Assembly (NCBI GenBank): GCA_000711775.1
Contig: ARYC01001207.1
Span: 1 to 64,000 of the forward strand
Source: Oxytricha trifallax
Lineage: Eukaryota > Ciliophora > Spirotrichea > Sporadotrichida > Oxytrichidae
Reading direction: 5' to 3'
Length of the DNA: 64,000 bases
Shown here: positions 47,340 to 58,919 of the stretch, piece after piece
Layout of the letters: each line of letters starts with the position of its first letter
Numbering within the stretch: the first letter of the stretch is position 1
Notes under the pieces: model-generated
Database searches by the model: none
Told to the model about the DNA's origin: nothing
Seen by the model: only the letters and a program-made list of their open reading frames with translations
Program-made: the position numbers and the translations under genes

Positions 47340-48341
47340 ATACATCATAACCTGCTTATGCCTTAACTATTTCGTAAATATCGAAGATCTCAAAAACTTC
47401 ACTTCCACTTGTGTAAAGGGTATGTAGAGAAGCTTCAAAATATTATGATAAGTGGAGATCGAGTCAAGAGAATTTATTTAACTTTGCGAAATTGTTGATT
47501 CAAAGACTCTATGGGAAGAGATAACGATATCGGAAACTTCATGAAAATCACATTAAATTTCTCACAAGTGACTAATAACTAAAGACATACCCAGGTTTAA
47601 CTCTCGAGAAATGATGCCAATTATTTCACAGGCAGTTTCCAGAAATGAGAATTTCTCCTTCCACTCTATGCAAACTATATCAAAGTTAGAAAATTAACGC
47701 AAAGCTATAATGACAATCAAATAAAAATCTGAGAAGTAGTAATAGAACTTTGGTTAGTAACTATTTGATAAGTGAAACCATCTCTTACAGTTATAGAAAG
47801 ATAGTTATGATATTTTGTTTGTTGATGAAACTATATTCTCCTTTAACACGCAAGCTAAGCTAGAGTATTGCAGCCAGGGTAAAAATATACAAAAAAATAG
47901 TAAAAGCAGCTTTAATTTTTCATATGCATTCATAGCTGCTATCTCATAGTCTGAAGGAGTAGAGCTGTTTAAAATTTACAAGAAGTCTGTAGATATTGAG
48001 AAGTTTATTGAGTTCTGTAATGAGTTAAAAGGACTGGTTTGAGAAAAGTGGCCATGGTTTATGATAATCTTTGGGTCCATCACAGCAAGATAGTCAAAGA
48101 AGCTCAGCAACTATTAGAGATTCCATAAGTATTTTGCCCTCCATATTCTCCCTAAACAAAACCAATTTAGAATTACTTTAGCTTGCTAAAAAATTCTTAT
48201 AAAAAGCATAAACTAAACTATATTAGCAATGACAAATAAATAGATCATATTTCACTTATAAAAGTGAGCATTAAAAGTATCGAATAATCAAAAGTTTTAG
48301 ATATTAGTAGAAAAGGTTTACATAGAATACTTAAAATGTGA
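47340..48341 (+). pseudogene. Second IS630/Tc1-type transposase, divergent
   Basis: The helix-turn-helix part (LTLEK, CQLFHRQFPEMRISPSTLCK) aligns by eye with the 5.6-kb transposase (MFHRQFPELKISAQ). Core motifs: first Asp in ILFVDETIFSFNTQ, AFIAAIS, second Asp in MVYDNLWVHHSKIVKEAQ, third-residue region YSPQTKPIQNYFSLLK. There the usual Glu (PIEN) is Gln encoded by TAG. Ends LHRILKM with TGA at 48339-48341. In-frame TGA after GLTLEK and several frame changes occur. By family knowledge the third acidic residue is essential for DDE/D chemistry, so this copy is likely inactive even without the breaks. Confidence 0.82.
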
Positions 48342-48389
48342 TTAAGAAAATATTAAAGTTTAATTAATGTCAAATGTTAAATTAAAATT

Positions 48390-49224
48390 GTTTTGAAGGT
48401 GCGTCTTATCCCATTTAACTTCGTTAAGTCACATCTTTTTCTGATTGACTGTCAAAGTTCTATTGCATCGATTATAAATTTATCCCGATGCCTTAAATTT
48501 TGAGAAACTCATAGCCAACTCTCTTTTTAGCTTTATGCTTTCGAGCTACAACTTTCCTGCAGCTTTCTTTTAACAAGTGGATAGTTTTTCCAGGCTTTTC
48601 TATTAAATATTATGTGAATATTAAATTTTTAATTACTTGACACATATGGGTTTTTTGGTCAGTTGTCATACCATTAGCTGGAAATTTTAATAAAATCACC
48701 TTTTTCTTCATTGTGAGTTGGGTCATTTCTCAAAGCTTGGGCATGCTAAATTAGAGTTTCTAAATATTAAGTCTTAACTGTGTGAAGTTCATTGAAAAAA
48801 TAAGTCCTGTCAATCTATTTCTTTTTTTATCCAATGTCAGGGAGATAGCATTTCACATCAGAGCTTTGTTGTATTTAATTAAAGGTGTTAGATACAGAGA
48901 GCTCCTCATATTTTGGGACATTAATGAGCTTGACATCGCTGTTGTTTAGAATTCTCTTTAGTTCTTACAAGATTTATCTCAAAAAGTCCATGTTTATTGT
49001 TTCTATAGGTGGTAAGTACACATTCACTATACAGTACTAATTAAATAACTGATTTGAAATTTACATATATCTGTGAGATATTTGTATATATCAACCTTTG
49101 ATCTAAATCTCCCATATAACTGTCCTTGTGCAATTTTCAGCATTTCTTATTCATTCTTTTCTTCTTCTATGAATTAATTGAAGTTGCGCTTTTGATTCTG
49201 TATTTGGCTCATTTGGAATTCCAT
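48390..49224 (-). CDS. Unknown ORF beside the transposase
   Basis: ATG at 49224 (MEFQMSQIQNQKRNFNQFIE). Recognisable stretches: EQEMLKIAQGQLYGRFRSKV, NMDFLRQILQELKRILNNSD, CYLPDIGQKKKQIDRTYFFN, TVKTQYLETLIQHAQALRND and a basic end (KVVARKHKAKKRVGYEF) resembling a nuclear localisation signal. Two or three frame changes are required. It is convergent with the transposase and divergent from the helicase, so all three may belong to one mobile element. I do not recognise the family. Confidence 0.6.
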
Positions 49225-49603
49225 CTTAATTGTGAACTTTCCTGAATAAAACAATTAAATTACTATATAATATTAGAATTTAATGTGATTAAATAATAAA
49301 TTATATTAAGAAGTCTTAATTAAATAATTAGTTATACTATAAATTACTGAAAATAAAGTGAAGATCACAAAAAATCACAAAACCTCACATCAGCTTGCTT
49401 TCAAATTAAAAAGCTCAAATGTTTCAAATTTTAGTTGTAAATGTCAAAATGTTTACATTGATATTCTTTACCTTATTTCTGTGATTTTATTGATAAAGTA
49501 AAGTCATTCATTCATGTTAAAGGTTAAAAAGATACTTAATAATTTAATCAACTATTTTTTTAATAATAATAATATTACCAAATTTTACACAAAACAATTT
49601 GAC
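49225..49603. other. Divergent AT-rich spacer
   Basis: 379 bp between the start of the unknown minus-strand ORF and the helicase start on the plus strand; very AT-rich, no motif recognised. Confidence 0.35.
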
Positions 49604-52228
49604 ATGGTTAAAACTATTATCTATGATAAGAGCTAGGATGTTGAACTCTCTGAATCAATCGAAATGCACTTTGGCAAATCTTTATCTTAGAGTTGTGATG
49701 AATAAGACTGTTCTTGGTCGAGTTCATAAAGCTAAGTTACAAAACGTAAAAGGGTTTCTAGATTTTCAAAGAAAATTGATAAATTATACAAGAAAGTAAC
49801 AAATACTCACATTAAAGCTATCAAGCTAGCTACTGAAAACTTTAAACTAACATTCAAGGAAGTCAAGAAAAAAGCCATATTTGACTAAGGCCCATTACTT
49901 TATCTCAGCAAGGAAGTTATATAGGAAATCATCAGAAAGGAACGCTAGAGGATCAAAACAATAACGAGCTGCCTCCTAAATGTCGAAATAAAAACATGGA
50001 CTGAACTCTGATAATTTAAAAGACAAGTCTTTGGAAATGAATTCTGAAAAATCAGACGATCCCGAAGCCCTTACAGACTTTGCTGGATGTTCATTAAAAA
50101 ATGGCCTTATTTCACACTTGGCACATAGTATTTTGCAGAGCTTTTCAACTTCCCCTAAGTAAATACAGAATCAACTTCTTAAGAGTCTCACTCAAACTTT
50201 AGTAGAAAAAGAATCTCCTCTCTCTTGCTATATATCATCAAGCAAATTTAGTTCAAAATAATGTTTATGAACTTTATCTCTAACGTTAACATTTTGACAT
50301 TTTGTAAACATTTGGACAATTGCTACCATAAGCATGCGTTGTGATGAATCTTTACCTTGCAAAGAAAGATGAGGAATATAAAAGTTAGGGTTGGTTACTT
50401 TTAAAACTTCTAGCACCATTCGTGGACAGTTGCGAAGATTTTGATTTTGTTTTATGTGAAGACTTTGAACTTTTTGAATCAATGATTAAAAGTATAGTGT
50501 TACAACTCCAAGACAATTCTCTTCCACCAAATTAAGGTTTGAAAAAACTAAGTCTTCTAATCAAGCCCAAACTTATATAAACTTTTAACTGGACTGAGAA
50601 TGCACTAGCCCATCTCAGCTAGGCCTTGTGTCAGATTGGTATAACTCAAGAGGAAGTAAAAATTATATGTGGTAAACCTTGAAACTTTTTATGGCAAGAA
50701 ACGATGATCAAATTAACGGCTTTCCAAAACGATGAGCGTCTGTTAGTGATTTCAATGCTAAAGAAAGTATAGATTGACTAGGACGAAGGATAGCATCTTA
50801 ACAAACTACTTTCATTACTTAGCTAAAGGCAAGTAGTTTCCAAGCTCTTACATGACAAAGTGGAAATATCATTAAACTTATACAATTTGATATTAGTAAG
50901 CGAAAGCATAAAAGATTAGCCTTTGGCTAGTATCTAGTAAATACTTAACTAGAATGAAACAGAATGGATTAAGTGTGCTGTGAAAGCTGAAACTCGAGAG
51001 CTTTCTGTTTAGGACTCAAGATAGTAAATTGATTCTTAAAAGGTTCTTGAGCATCTTAGTAAAAAAGTAATTAAATTGAGAGTTGTATGCAGTTAGATGA
51101 ATTTATATCTCTCTCTCTCTAAAATGTTGGAGCACTAAAATGAGATATACCAGCACTCCTAGTACTAAGCAGTTATTGCAAGTTTAATTATGATATGCCG
51201 ACAGGCTCAGGCAAAACTTGGATATAGGTACTTGTTGCTTATTATTATGCTTTAAAGGGATAGAAAATAACAATTATTGAGCCTAATTAAAACTTGCAAA
51301 CCTAAACAGATGAAATAATAGGCTCCATCCATGAAGATGTTCGAGTGGTTGACATTATGACATATTACAGACATACTTTCAAAGATGATATAGTAATCCT
51401 CAACGAATTCGATACAATTATTGACAACAGCTCATTTATTCTCTAGGAAATATGATTGCAGGACTCTGGTTATTTTCCAATAAGAAAGTATTTTTGTTTT
51501 CAGCGACTTATACAAAACATCACACAGTTGTTATTGAAGAAACAATCAAAAACCTAAAGTGTTGAGTTTTTAATCAGAGCTGCTATACTAAAAACATTGT
51601 TAAAGCTAATTTTAGTGTGATGGAGTGTTGTCAAAGGATAAACTTGAAATGTGTCAATAGCTTTAGTCTGAAATTATTAGGATATATAACAACGAGCCAC
51701 TCATAGTAATAGTGAACTCAGGGGATTTTGAAGAGTTTAAGGCTAAGCTTCTTAAAGGAAACAAGTACGATATTTACCTATCAGATGATTAATAATGCAG
51801 ACAGAAAAATCAAAGATAAGGTAACAGGAATATTACTTATGAAAGAGATAAGAGGTGTGGGCTGTGACTCTAAGTTTAAAAAAGATGCATTTGTGTTTAT
51901 TACATGCTCGGTAAGTTCTGAGAGGAAGCTATAGTAGATGCTAGGTAGAGGAAATAGATGCCAAGGTTTGTCAAGAGGATGCGTTTTCATCCAAGACTAT
52001 GAGAATGAAGCAATCTTCTGATTTGCTGATAAAATTTGTAACCGATTGCATTCTCTAAATCTTTCAAAGTATAAATTGCATCGCCTCCCTGCTATGAATC
52101 TTCAAAGTAGTCACTTAGCCTTTGGTTGCTCCTTTTTTTCCAGAGAAGCTATATCACATCGTGAAGCCTTCTCACTTTTTAGTTATCCATTGATCTCAAA
52201 TGCTGCCATCAAGGGCCATGAGATATGA
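49604..52228 (+). CDS. Superfamily 2 helicase-like protein, probably mobile-element encoded
   Basis: ATG at 49604 (MVKTIIYDKSQDVELSESIE) to TGA at 52226-52228. A basic N-terminal region (TKRKRVSRFSKKIDKLYKKV) precedes the helicase core: motif I MPTGSGKTW, motif Ia IIEPNQNLQTQT, motif II-like ILNEFDTIID (Asn where DExD has Asp), and motif VI LQQMLGRGNRCQGLSRG. Around ten frame changes split the ORF, so as given it is broken. The stop lies only 9 bp before the inverted end of the MITE at 52238. Helicases are not part of classical TBE elements; the gene could be cellular, but its company (transposase, unknown ORF, MITE) suggests a mobile element. Confidence 0.65.
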
Positions 52229-52237
52229 AGATGTTAG

Positions 52238-52509
52238 TTATAAAACCCCGTTAGTCAATTAAGAATGAAGATTGGAGAATTAGAATAATAAAATTAAGAA
52301 TAAAATATTATTGGCGTAAATTATTTAAGTTTTGGCTAATAATTAAAACCATTGGCTCGAATAATTGTCTCTATAAAATAAACCAATCAGGGCGCGTATA
52401 TTTGTTTGTAGCCTAATTATAATTAATTTCAGCCAATTATAATTTAATTTTAATTTTATTATTCTTAATTCCCAATCTTCATTCTTAATTGACTAACGGG
52501 GTTTTATAA
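52238..52509. mobile_element. 272-bp MITE with C4-containing ends
   Basis: Inverted ends TTATAAAACCCCGTTAGTCA (left, from 52238) and its reverse complement (right, to 52509). The match continues for about 38 bp, then as AT-rich imperfect complement. The self-complementary TTATAA at each edge makes the target duplication ambiguous (TA, TATA or TTATAA). A very similar start, TTATAAAACCCCATTAGT, occurs at about 57920. Confidence 0.88.
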
Positions 52510-52922
52510 CGTTTATAAATTGTGATTAAAATATTTTGAAAGGATGTGCATTATTATGCTTTTAATTTTAATTAATATACAAATAATAATTAAATATACT
52601 AATTCTTGCGGACTCAATGGATTATTCAACGAATAGTCTGAGCTGAGGAATCATTATAATTTTCATTGAATTTTTATAATTGAAATAAATAATATCACTG
52701 AGTATCATATGATAGTCTAAATTAAAAAAAGCTAAAATATGCTTAAGAATCATTTTGGCATTTTAATTAGGGCAATATTATTTATTTGCCTAAATTAATA
52801 TAGTTCAATGAGATATGTGATAAAAATTATAGTAAGAATAGCAATGCTATATAATAATGATAAACCTTTCGAATAACTTTATCTATCATTATCTTAAAAA
52901 ATAATTACTTTATTTCTGTATT

Positions 52923-53144
52923 AATTTTGTTAATACTGGCATAAGCTTCCTCTAGATCCTCCTGACAGCTGATTAAAATGAGGTCTCCATCTGGGTCTTA
53001 GTAGAAAAACTTGAAGTTTTTGGGGAGCGAAGCACCGAATGCTTTAATAGTCTGCTAGAGCAAGGTATCAAAGTCACTTGGCTTCTTGAATTTTTTAGTC
53101 TCGTTCTTGAAGATTACCTTCAATTGTTAGGGTGCTTATTGCAT
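52923..53144 (-). CDS. PB1-domain MDS, probable N-terminus of the NBR1-like gene
   Basis: ATG at 53144 (MQQAPQQLKVIFKNETKKFK). The ~75 residues form a PB1 domain, including the acidic OPCA-type motif YQDPDGDLILISCQEDLEEA. PB1 domains mediate head-to-tail oligomerisation and are the expected first domain of NBR1/p62. The segment ends at AAAATT (minus strand of 52923-52928), which recurs at the start of the main MDS (minus strand of 46172-46177). Joining there keeps the frame (SINKI into QKLNQIY). A separate small PB1 protein is possible, since an open tail continues a few codons into AT-rich DNA. Confidence 0.8.
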
Positions 53145-53302
53145 AGCTGTAGTAATTTTAGTTGCTTTAAGATGTTTAAATTTTATCTTAGGGATCGACT
53201 TAAAAGTACTCTCTCTCTAATTTAATTATTATTATATTGCTTTAAAAAGAGATATTATCATATAAAAAAGAAAGCATGTGTAAATGTTTATAAATTAGGA
53301 AT

Positions 53303-54649
53303 ATTGTTAAAATACATTTGAATTGGAAAAATGTGAAATTAAATATATAACAGTAAGTCAATTAAATATTAACTGCCTCTAATTTGGTAAGCTTATAAAT
53401 ATAATTAGATCTAGTACACTTTTAATTTTAAATCAGTTATTATTAAATAATTATGACCAAATCATACAAATTGTACAATGTACAGTTCTGAGAAATTAGT
53501 TTTTTAAAATATTAAGGCGTACCTAATTTCTGTACAAATTGTACAATGTACAGTTTTGCTAGATTATTTTTTTTAAAAGCAGATTGTACAAAAGTGAAAT
53601 ATATAACAAATTATTAATTTAATTCTCTAAATATTACTAATGGAGAAATCTCTCAAACTAAACATAGATGCATCGCAGTCTCTCTATATGAAACCAAAAC
53701 CCCACTACATCCAGTGCATGTGCCTTCCATCTCGTGCAAGAATGCTTTTTTGCGGCTTGAATGTTCTTTGATGTCCCAATGTTGACACTTATGTCCCAAT
53801 GTTGACGCATCTTTGCCATTGTTGATTCACCGATGTTCTCTGCACTCCTTCCCGAGTCATCATGAGGGTTAGTCTTTCGCACTGTATGTTGCTCACCTTC
53901 CCAATGCCTGGGTCTAAATGCCACCGACCGTCTTTGTGACTCTCCGCACTCTTACTAGTACCCAAAACATCCCCTTCTCTATCACTTGCTTACTACCTCT
54001 GGAAGTACATCTACCGTTAATCAGCAATGACCGGAAAGACCCAGGCATTGGGAAGGTGAGCAACATACAGTGCGAAAGACTAACCCTCATGATGACTCGG
54101 GAAGGAGTGCAGAGAACATCGGTTAATCAACAATGGCAAAGATGCGTCAACATTCGGACAAAAGTGTCAACATTCGGACATCAAAGAACATTCAAGCCGC
54201 AAAAAAGCATTCTTGCACGAGATGGAAGGCACATGCACTGGATGTAGTGGGGTTTTGGTTTCATATAGAGAGACTGCGATGCATCTATGTTTAGTTTGAG
54301 AGATTTCTCCATTAGTAATATTTAGAGAATTAAATTAATAATTTGTTATATATCTCACTTTTGTACAATCTGCTTTTAAAAAAACTAATATCTCAAAACT
54401 GTACATTGTACAATTTGTACAGAAATTAGGTACGCCTTAATATTTTAAAAAACTAATTTCTCAGAACTGTACATTGTACAATTTGTATGATTTGGTCATA
54501 ATTATTTAATAATAACTGATTTAAAATTAAAAGTGTACTAGATCTAATTATATTTATAAGCTTACCAAATTAGAGGCAGTTAATATTTAATTGACTTACT
54601 GTTATATATTTAATTTCACATTTTTCCAATTCAAATGTATTTTAACAAT
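53303..54649. repeat. 1.35-kb palindrome (giant foldback)
   Basis: Two near-identical inverted arms of about 615 bp, starting ATTGTTAAAATACATTTG on both strands, are separated by a ~120-bp GC-richer loop at about 53917-54035. Outer arm parts are AT-rich and each contains two copies of ACAAATTGTACAATGTACAG. Inner parts (from about 53640) are GC-richer, with a tandem duplication of TGTCCCAATGTTGAC. The few arm differences (e.g. CCCAATG versus CCGAATG) show real divergence rather than an assembly mirror alone. No conserved protein was found; the open frames in the loop region have no motif. No target duplication found. Confidence 0.92.
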
Positions 54650-54880
54650 AATAAAGTAAATTAATCGAACTTAAATAGTGAGGAATCCAAACCAAATTAA
54701 ACAGTTATACTTAACCAACTATTTAAATTAGTTCATTAACTTATAATATATTATTTTAATCAATACCAAGTTAATATTGCATTTTTTATGATGATAAATG
54801 ATTGATTTTTTATTGTATATTGACTTTACTTATTTTATTATTTATAAATATACTTTTCTTGAGTGATTAATCAATTAGAA

Positions 54881-57800
54881 ATGTCTGCAAAAGCTCCCAA
54901 ACTTTTGAGTAAAGAACTCATGAAGGAACTAGGTGTGGTATGTAAAGCAAAACTTATTTCTCATTAAATTTTGATAACAAATTCCTTGTAAATAAACTAA
55001 TTCAATCTTATTTAGACAAACGCAAAAGACCTAATTTAAAAAAAGAAATCCGTAGATGCTAAAAAGCTATCAGCCAAGCTTTAAGAAAGAGAAAAGAAGA
55101 AGTTGCGGAAAGTTCTTGACAAGAAAGCCAAGTAGGAGAAGATGAAGGATATATTGTCGTCACTACTGCAACATAAAGATGATATCAAGGTTAAGAATTA
55201 TGATAAGATGCTGAGCACGAAGTTTATGGGGTCAGAGAGGAGAAAGTCATTTGATGGCAAGCCTAAACCTGAGAAACAAATTGAAGAAGATGTTGAGGAA
55301 GTTGATATCGAACAGGATGCATAAAAGTAAGCAGTTAGACAAGCAATAATCGAGAAGCCTGTAATAGAGAAGGAAACTAGAGAGAAAGTAGAATAAAATT
55401 ACGAGGACATGAAGGATGCTATCAGGCAAATGAAACGTAAACTTTAGGAGCAATTAGACTAACAAGTTGATTCTGATGAGGAGGAGAAGAAGAAACTCAG
55501 AGATTTTAATGAAAAGCTCACATTTATTAATAAACAAGATAAAGACCATTTTCAAGGCAAGAATGTAGTAACTATAGTAAGGAAAGAGTCAAATGTAGTA
55601 ATGGATGATGGTAAAAGCTAGAAAGATAACCAATTGCCCATAGTCAATTATGAGCGAGGAATCATGGAAAGTGTTGAAAATTAGATTGTTATCATTGTAT
55701 GTGGAGAGATGGGAAGTGGTAAATCTAGTTAAATACCATAATTATTTATGAATGCCACAAACAAATAAAAATTTATATCAAAGTGAATTGAAGTATCCCA
55801 ATTATAAAATGAAATAAATGTATAATTTAAAGTCATTAACCTAACTATAACAGTCATTAGATTTTTATAAATTGTCAAATTTGCTGTATTAATTAATTAT
55901 AATTGAGTCTCAGACGAAGTAGGTTCCAAATTGGGAGATATAGTTGGCTATCAAATCAGGTACGACTCTGAGTTCTTTTCAAGAGATACGACCTAAATTA
56001 AATTCATGACAGACGGTATCTTACTTAAAGAAATCGAAGTTGATTTCTTATTGAAGCACTACTCTGTAATCGTGATTGATGAGGCTCATGAAAGAAGTTT
56101 AAACTCAGATATTCTAGTCAGTTTATTAAATAGAATCTCTGAAGCGAGATGTGAGATGGCCTATAAAGAAAGGAAGGAAGGGAAGTTTGAAACTCATCCT
56201 TTGAGGTTAATTATTATGAGTGCTACTCTCAGAGTTGAAGATTTCAGAGAAAACAAGAGACTTTTTCCAAATAAAGAACCTTAAGTTATCAAAGTTGAGG
56301 CAAGATAATTTCCAGTGTCAATACATTACAATAAAGTAACCAAGGATGAATATGGAGAGGAAGCGTATAGGAAAGTAGTCAAGATACATAAAAATCTTCC
56401 ATAAGGAGGGATTTTAGTATTCGTAAGAGGTAAGAAGGAAATTATGTACCTTTACAAAAGATCAAGTTTTGAACTATAAAAATAATTAAGGTTATTGCAT
56501 GTCAAAATAACTTCTGTTTACTATAAGCAGGAATGCTGGTAGATTAGCAGGTAAGAAGAGATAAAGATCTGAATCTTAACAATCAGAAGAGATGTTTGAA
56601 GATTATAGCATGTATGCTAATGAAAAGACAGAAGAAGTCTTAAGAGTTCAAGTCATGGCACTCTATTCATAGTTATAATAATAGATTTGTTATTATAATA
56701 TTAGCATCTTATTTTTTTTATAAATCCTGATAAGTACAAAGTTTTATAAAACCCCAAGCCATGCCATAGATTAATAGTTATTTCAACAAATGTTGCTGAA
56801 ACCTCGGTTACAATCCCAAACATAAGATATGTTATAGACTCTGGCAGAGCAAAGGAAAAGGTGTTTGACAAGAAACTTCAATTATCTTAGTTCAAGGTAG
56901 AGTGGATCTCCTAAGCATCAGCTGAGTAAAGAGCTGGTAGAGCAGGTAGAACAGGTCCTGGTCACTGCTATAGATTATATTCCAGTGCTCTGTTTTCTAA
57001 ATTAGAGAAATACAGTTAGCCAGAGATAGTCAAGACACCTTTGGAATAAACTCTTTTACAATTGAAATCAATGGGTGATGAGGACTTAATTAGATTTCCT
57101 TATGTTACAAAGCCACCCTCCATTGCGTTGAAAGCAGCTATTAAGTAACTATGTATTCTTGGTGCTCTAGACATGGATAACTCGCAAAAACTTCTGAACC
57201 AAACTTCCAATGACATAGATGAGTATTTATAGCCTGGTAGAGATACTTTTCAATCTTGGAAAAGAGATCCAACAACTATTAACTAATAAGGTCTATTACT
57301 TTCAAAAATACCAATATCCCCTAAATTCGGTAAGATGCTAGTAGTAAGTGCTAAGTATGGCTTGTTGAGATATGCAATTATGATTGTAGCTTGCATGAGT
57401 GTATTAGAGATCTTCATTCCTCAAGACTTCAAAGAAACTGAGCTAATAGGAGATGACTCAGACGATGAAGATAAGAATAGTTTATGCATCAACAGAAACT
57501 TAATTACTTCTATTGATGTTTAAAAGAAAGAATCTCAAATGAAGTCTCTAGCCAAGTAAATTAGAGAGAAGAGTATGATAGCACTTCATAAATCAAAGAG
57601 CAAAGATCTAGATGGTAGAGTGATAAGAGTGATCTTATTATGTATGCAAAGCTTATGAGCGATTACTTTACTTTTGTTAACGACAAAAATAATGAGATTG
57701 TAGATGCTGAGGATGAATAACAAAATAAAATATATAAGTACGAATACTTGAGTTATGAGAAGAAAAGGTACAGGTTTTGTCTTGATAATAAATTACAGGA

Positions 57801-57897
57801 TAAAGCTATGAAAGAGGTTCATTTCTTATGTTTGCAGTTTTAGAAAATATTTATTAAAAAAATTATAGATATTATTAGTACTTACTTAGAAGTATGA
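54881..57897 (+). CDS. DHX37: DEAH-box RNA helicase of the DHX37/Dhr1 type
   Basis: ATG at 54881; a 78-nt GT-AG intron (GTATGT...TTTAG) near 54938-55015 joins KELGV to TNAKDL. A lysine-rich N-terminus precedes [13 protein letters not shown], Walker [40 protein letters not shown] in [20 protein letters not shown] in [47 protein letters not shown] and [20 protein letters not shown], then the helicase-associated domain. This family processes the small ribosomal subunit in the nucleolus. The Ia segment (usually QPRRVAA) is missing at about 55765-55905, an AT-rich insert lies near 56697-56740, and frame slips occur near 56540 and 57610. TGA at 57895-57897. Confidence 0.92.
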
Positions 57898-58919
57898 TTA
57901 AGATTTAAATTAAAATTTAATTATAAAACCCCATTAGTAAAATTTTGGCAAAATATGGATGATATATAATTTAAGATTAAAGTTAAACACTAATGTTTAT
58001 TAATTAACTCTTTTATATATGATAAAAAAAAGTTAACTAAAGAGAATTGAACCCTTGATAGTATGATTAAAAGTTTAACATTATACTATGCGTACATAGG
58101 TTTTTAATTTAGTTTTTATTAATTAATTTTTATTTTAAATACCCTTTACTATTTTTTCTAAAATAATTACATTCTTGGGGTTTAATTTGCGAATACTCTC
58201 AAGACTATCAAAGAAATTCTACAAGAATTAAGAGGAATACTCATTTGAAAATCCTTAAAAATACAAGAGATTTCACAATGAAAACTAAATATTAATTCAT
58301 TTAGACAGAATTACACAAGTTGAGAGTATGATAATTTAATATAGAATTTAAAGACTAATAGTGTTTGTTTGAAAAGTAATAACTTCAACGAAATCATGTT
58401 AGGGATAGAAATTGTGACGAGATATTTGTAGATAATACTAATGAATAATATCAAGCGCGAGGAAACACAAATGCTAAAACTTTTGTAATTAAATACTTAT
58501 GATTTAATTTTACTGATTATTTTTATATATCTCCCTTATACAATTGATTATACTGTTTTATCTGTAATGTAAAATAGCCGATCAATTAAACAATAAATCA
58601 GGCGAATTATTTATCAATCATTATTTCAACTTAATAGAATTAAAACTTCAGAGTAAAAGACATAGATTTCTTAAATTATTACATATCAAGTTAAAAAGAG
58701 TAGATATAATATTAATTATTGTCAAAATTAACTCCTTTTTATTAGTTAATTCTGCTTAATTTTGAAAAAAATTTTCAAATTCTTTGACTAAGACCTAGGA
58801 TTTGAAGAAAACTAGAAAATTAACTTGGCAAGTGAAAAGATTTCAATGCCAACATCAGAACAAGAATAAGTCTTGCAATAAATTATAATCAGTGGCCTCT
58901 GAGAAAATCTAGCAAGAAA
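57898..58919. other. AT-rich region with a C4-type end and tRNA-like fragment
   Basis: TTATAAAACCCCATTAGT at about 57918 resembles the end of the 52238 MITE. On the minus strand near 58040-58110 there is a box-B-like GGGTTCAATTC with partial hairpins, but no full tRNA cloverleaf. Otherwise no conserved frame until 58920. Confidence 0.45.

Noticed and set aside
53918-54247. 109-codon ORF in the palindrome loop as a gene
   Set aside because: Both strands of the palindrome give overlapping frames without any conserved motif; the frame is a by-product of the GC-richer core.
58036-58115. tRNA gene on the minus strand
   Set aside because: A T-arm-like AAGGG-TTCAATT-CTCTT and other hairpins are present, but no 7-bp acceptor stem pairs and the anticodon stem cannot be drawn with a 7-nt loop. 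At most a tRNA-derived fragment.
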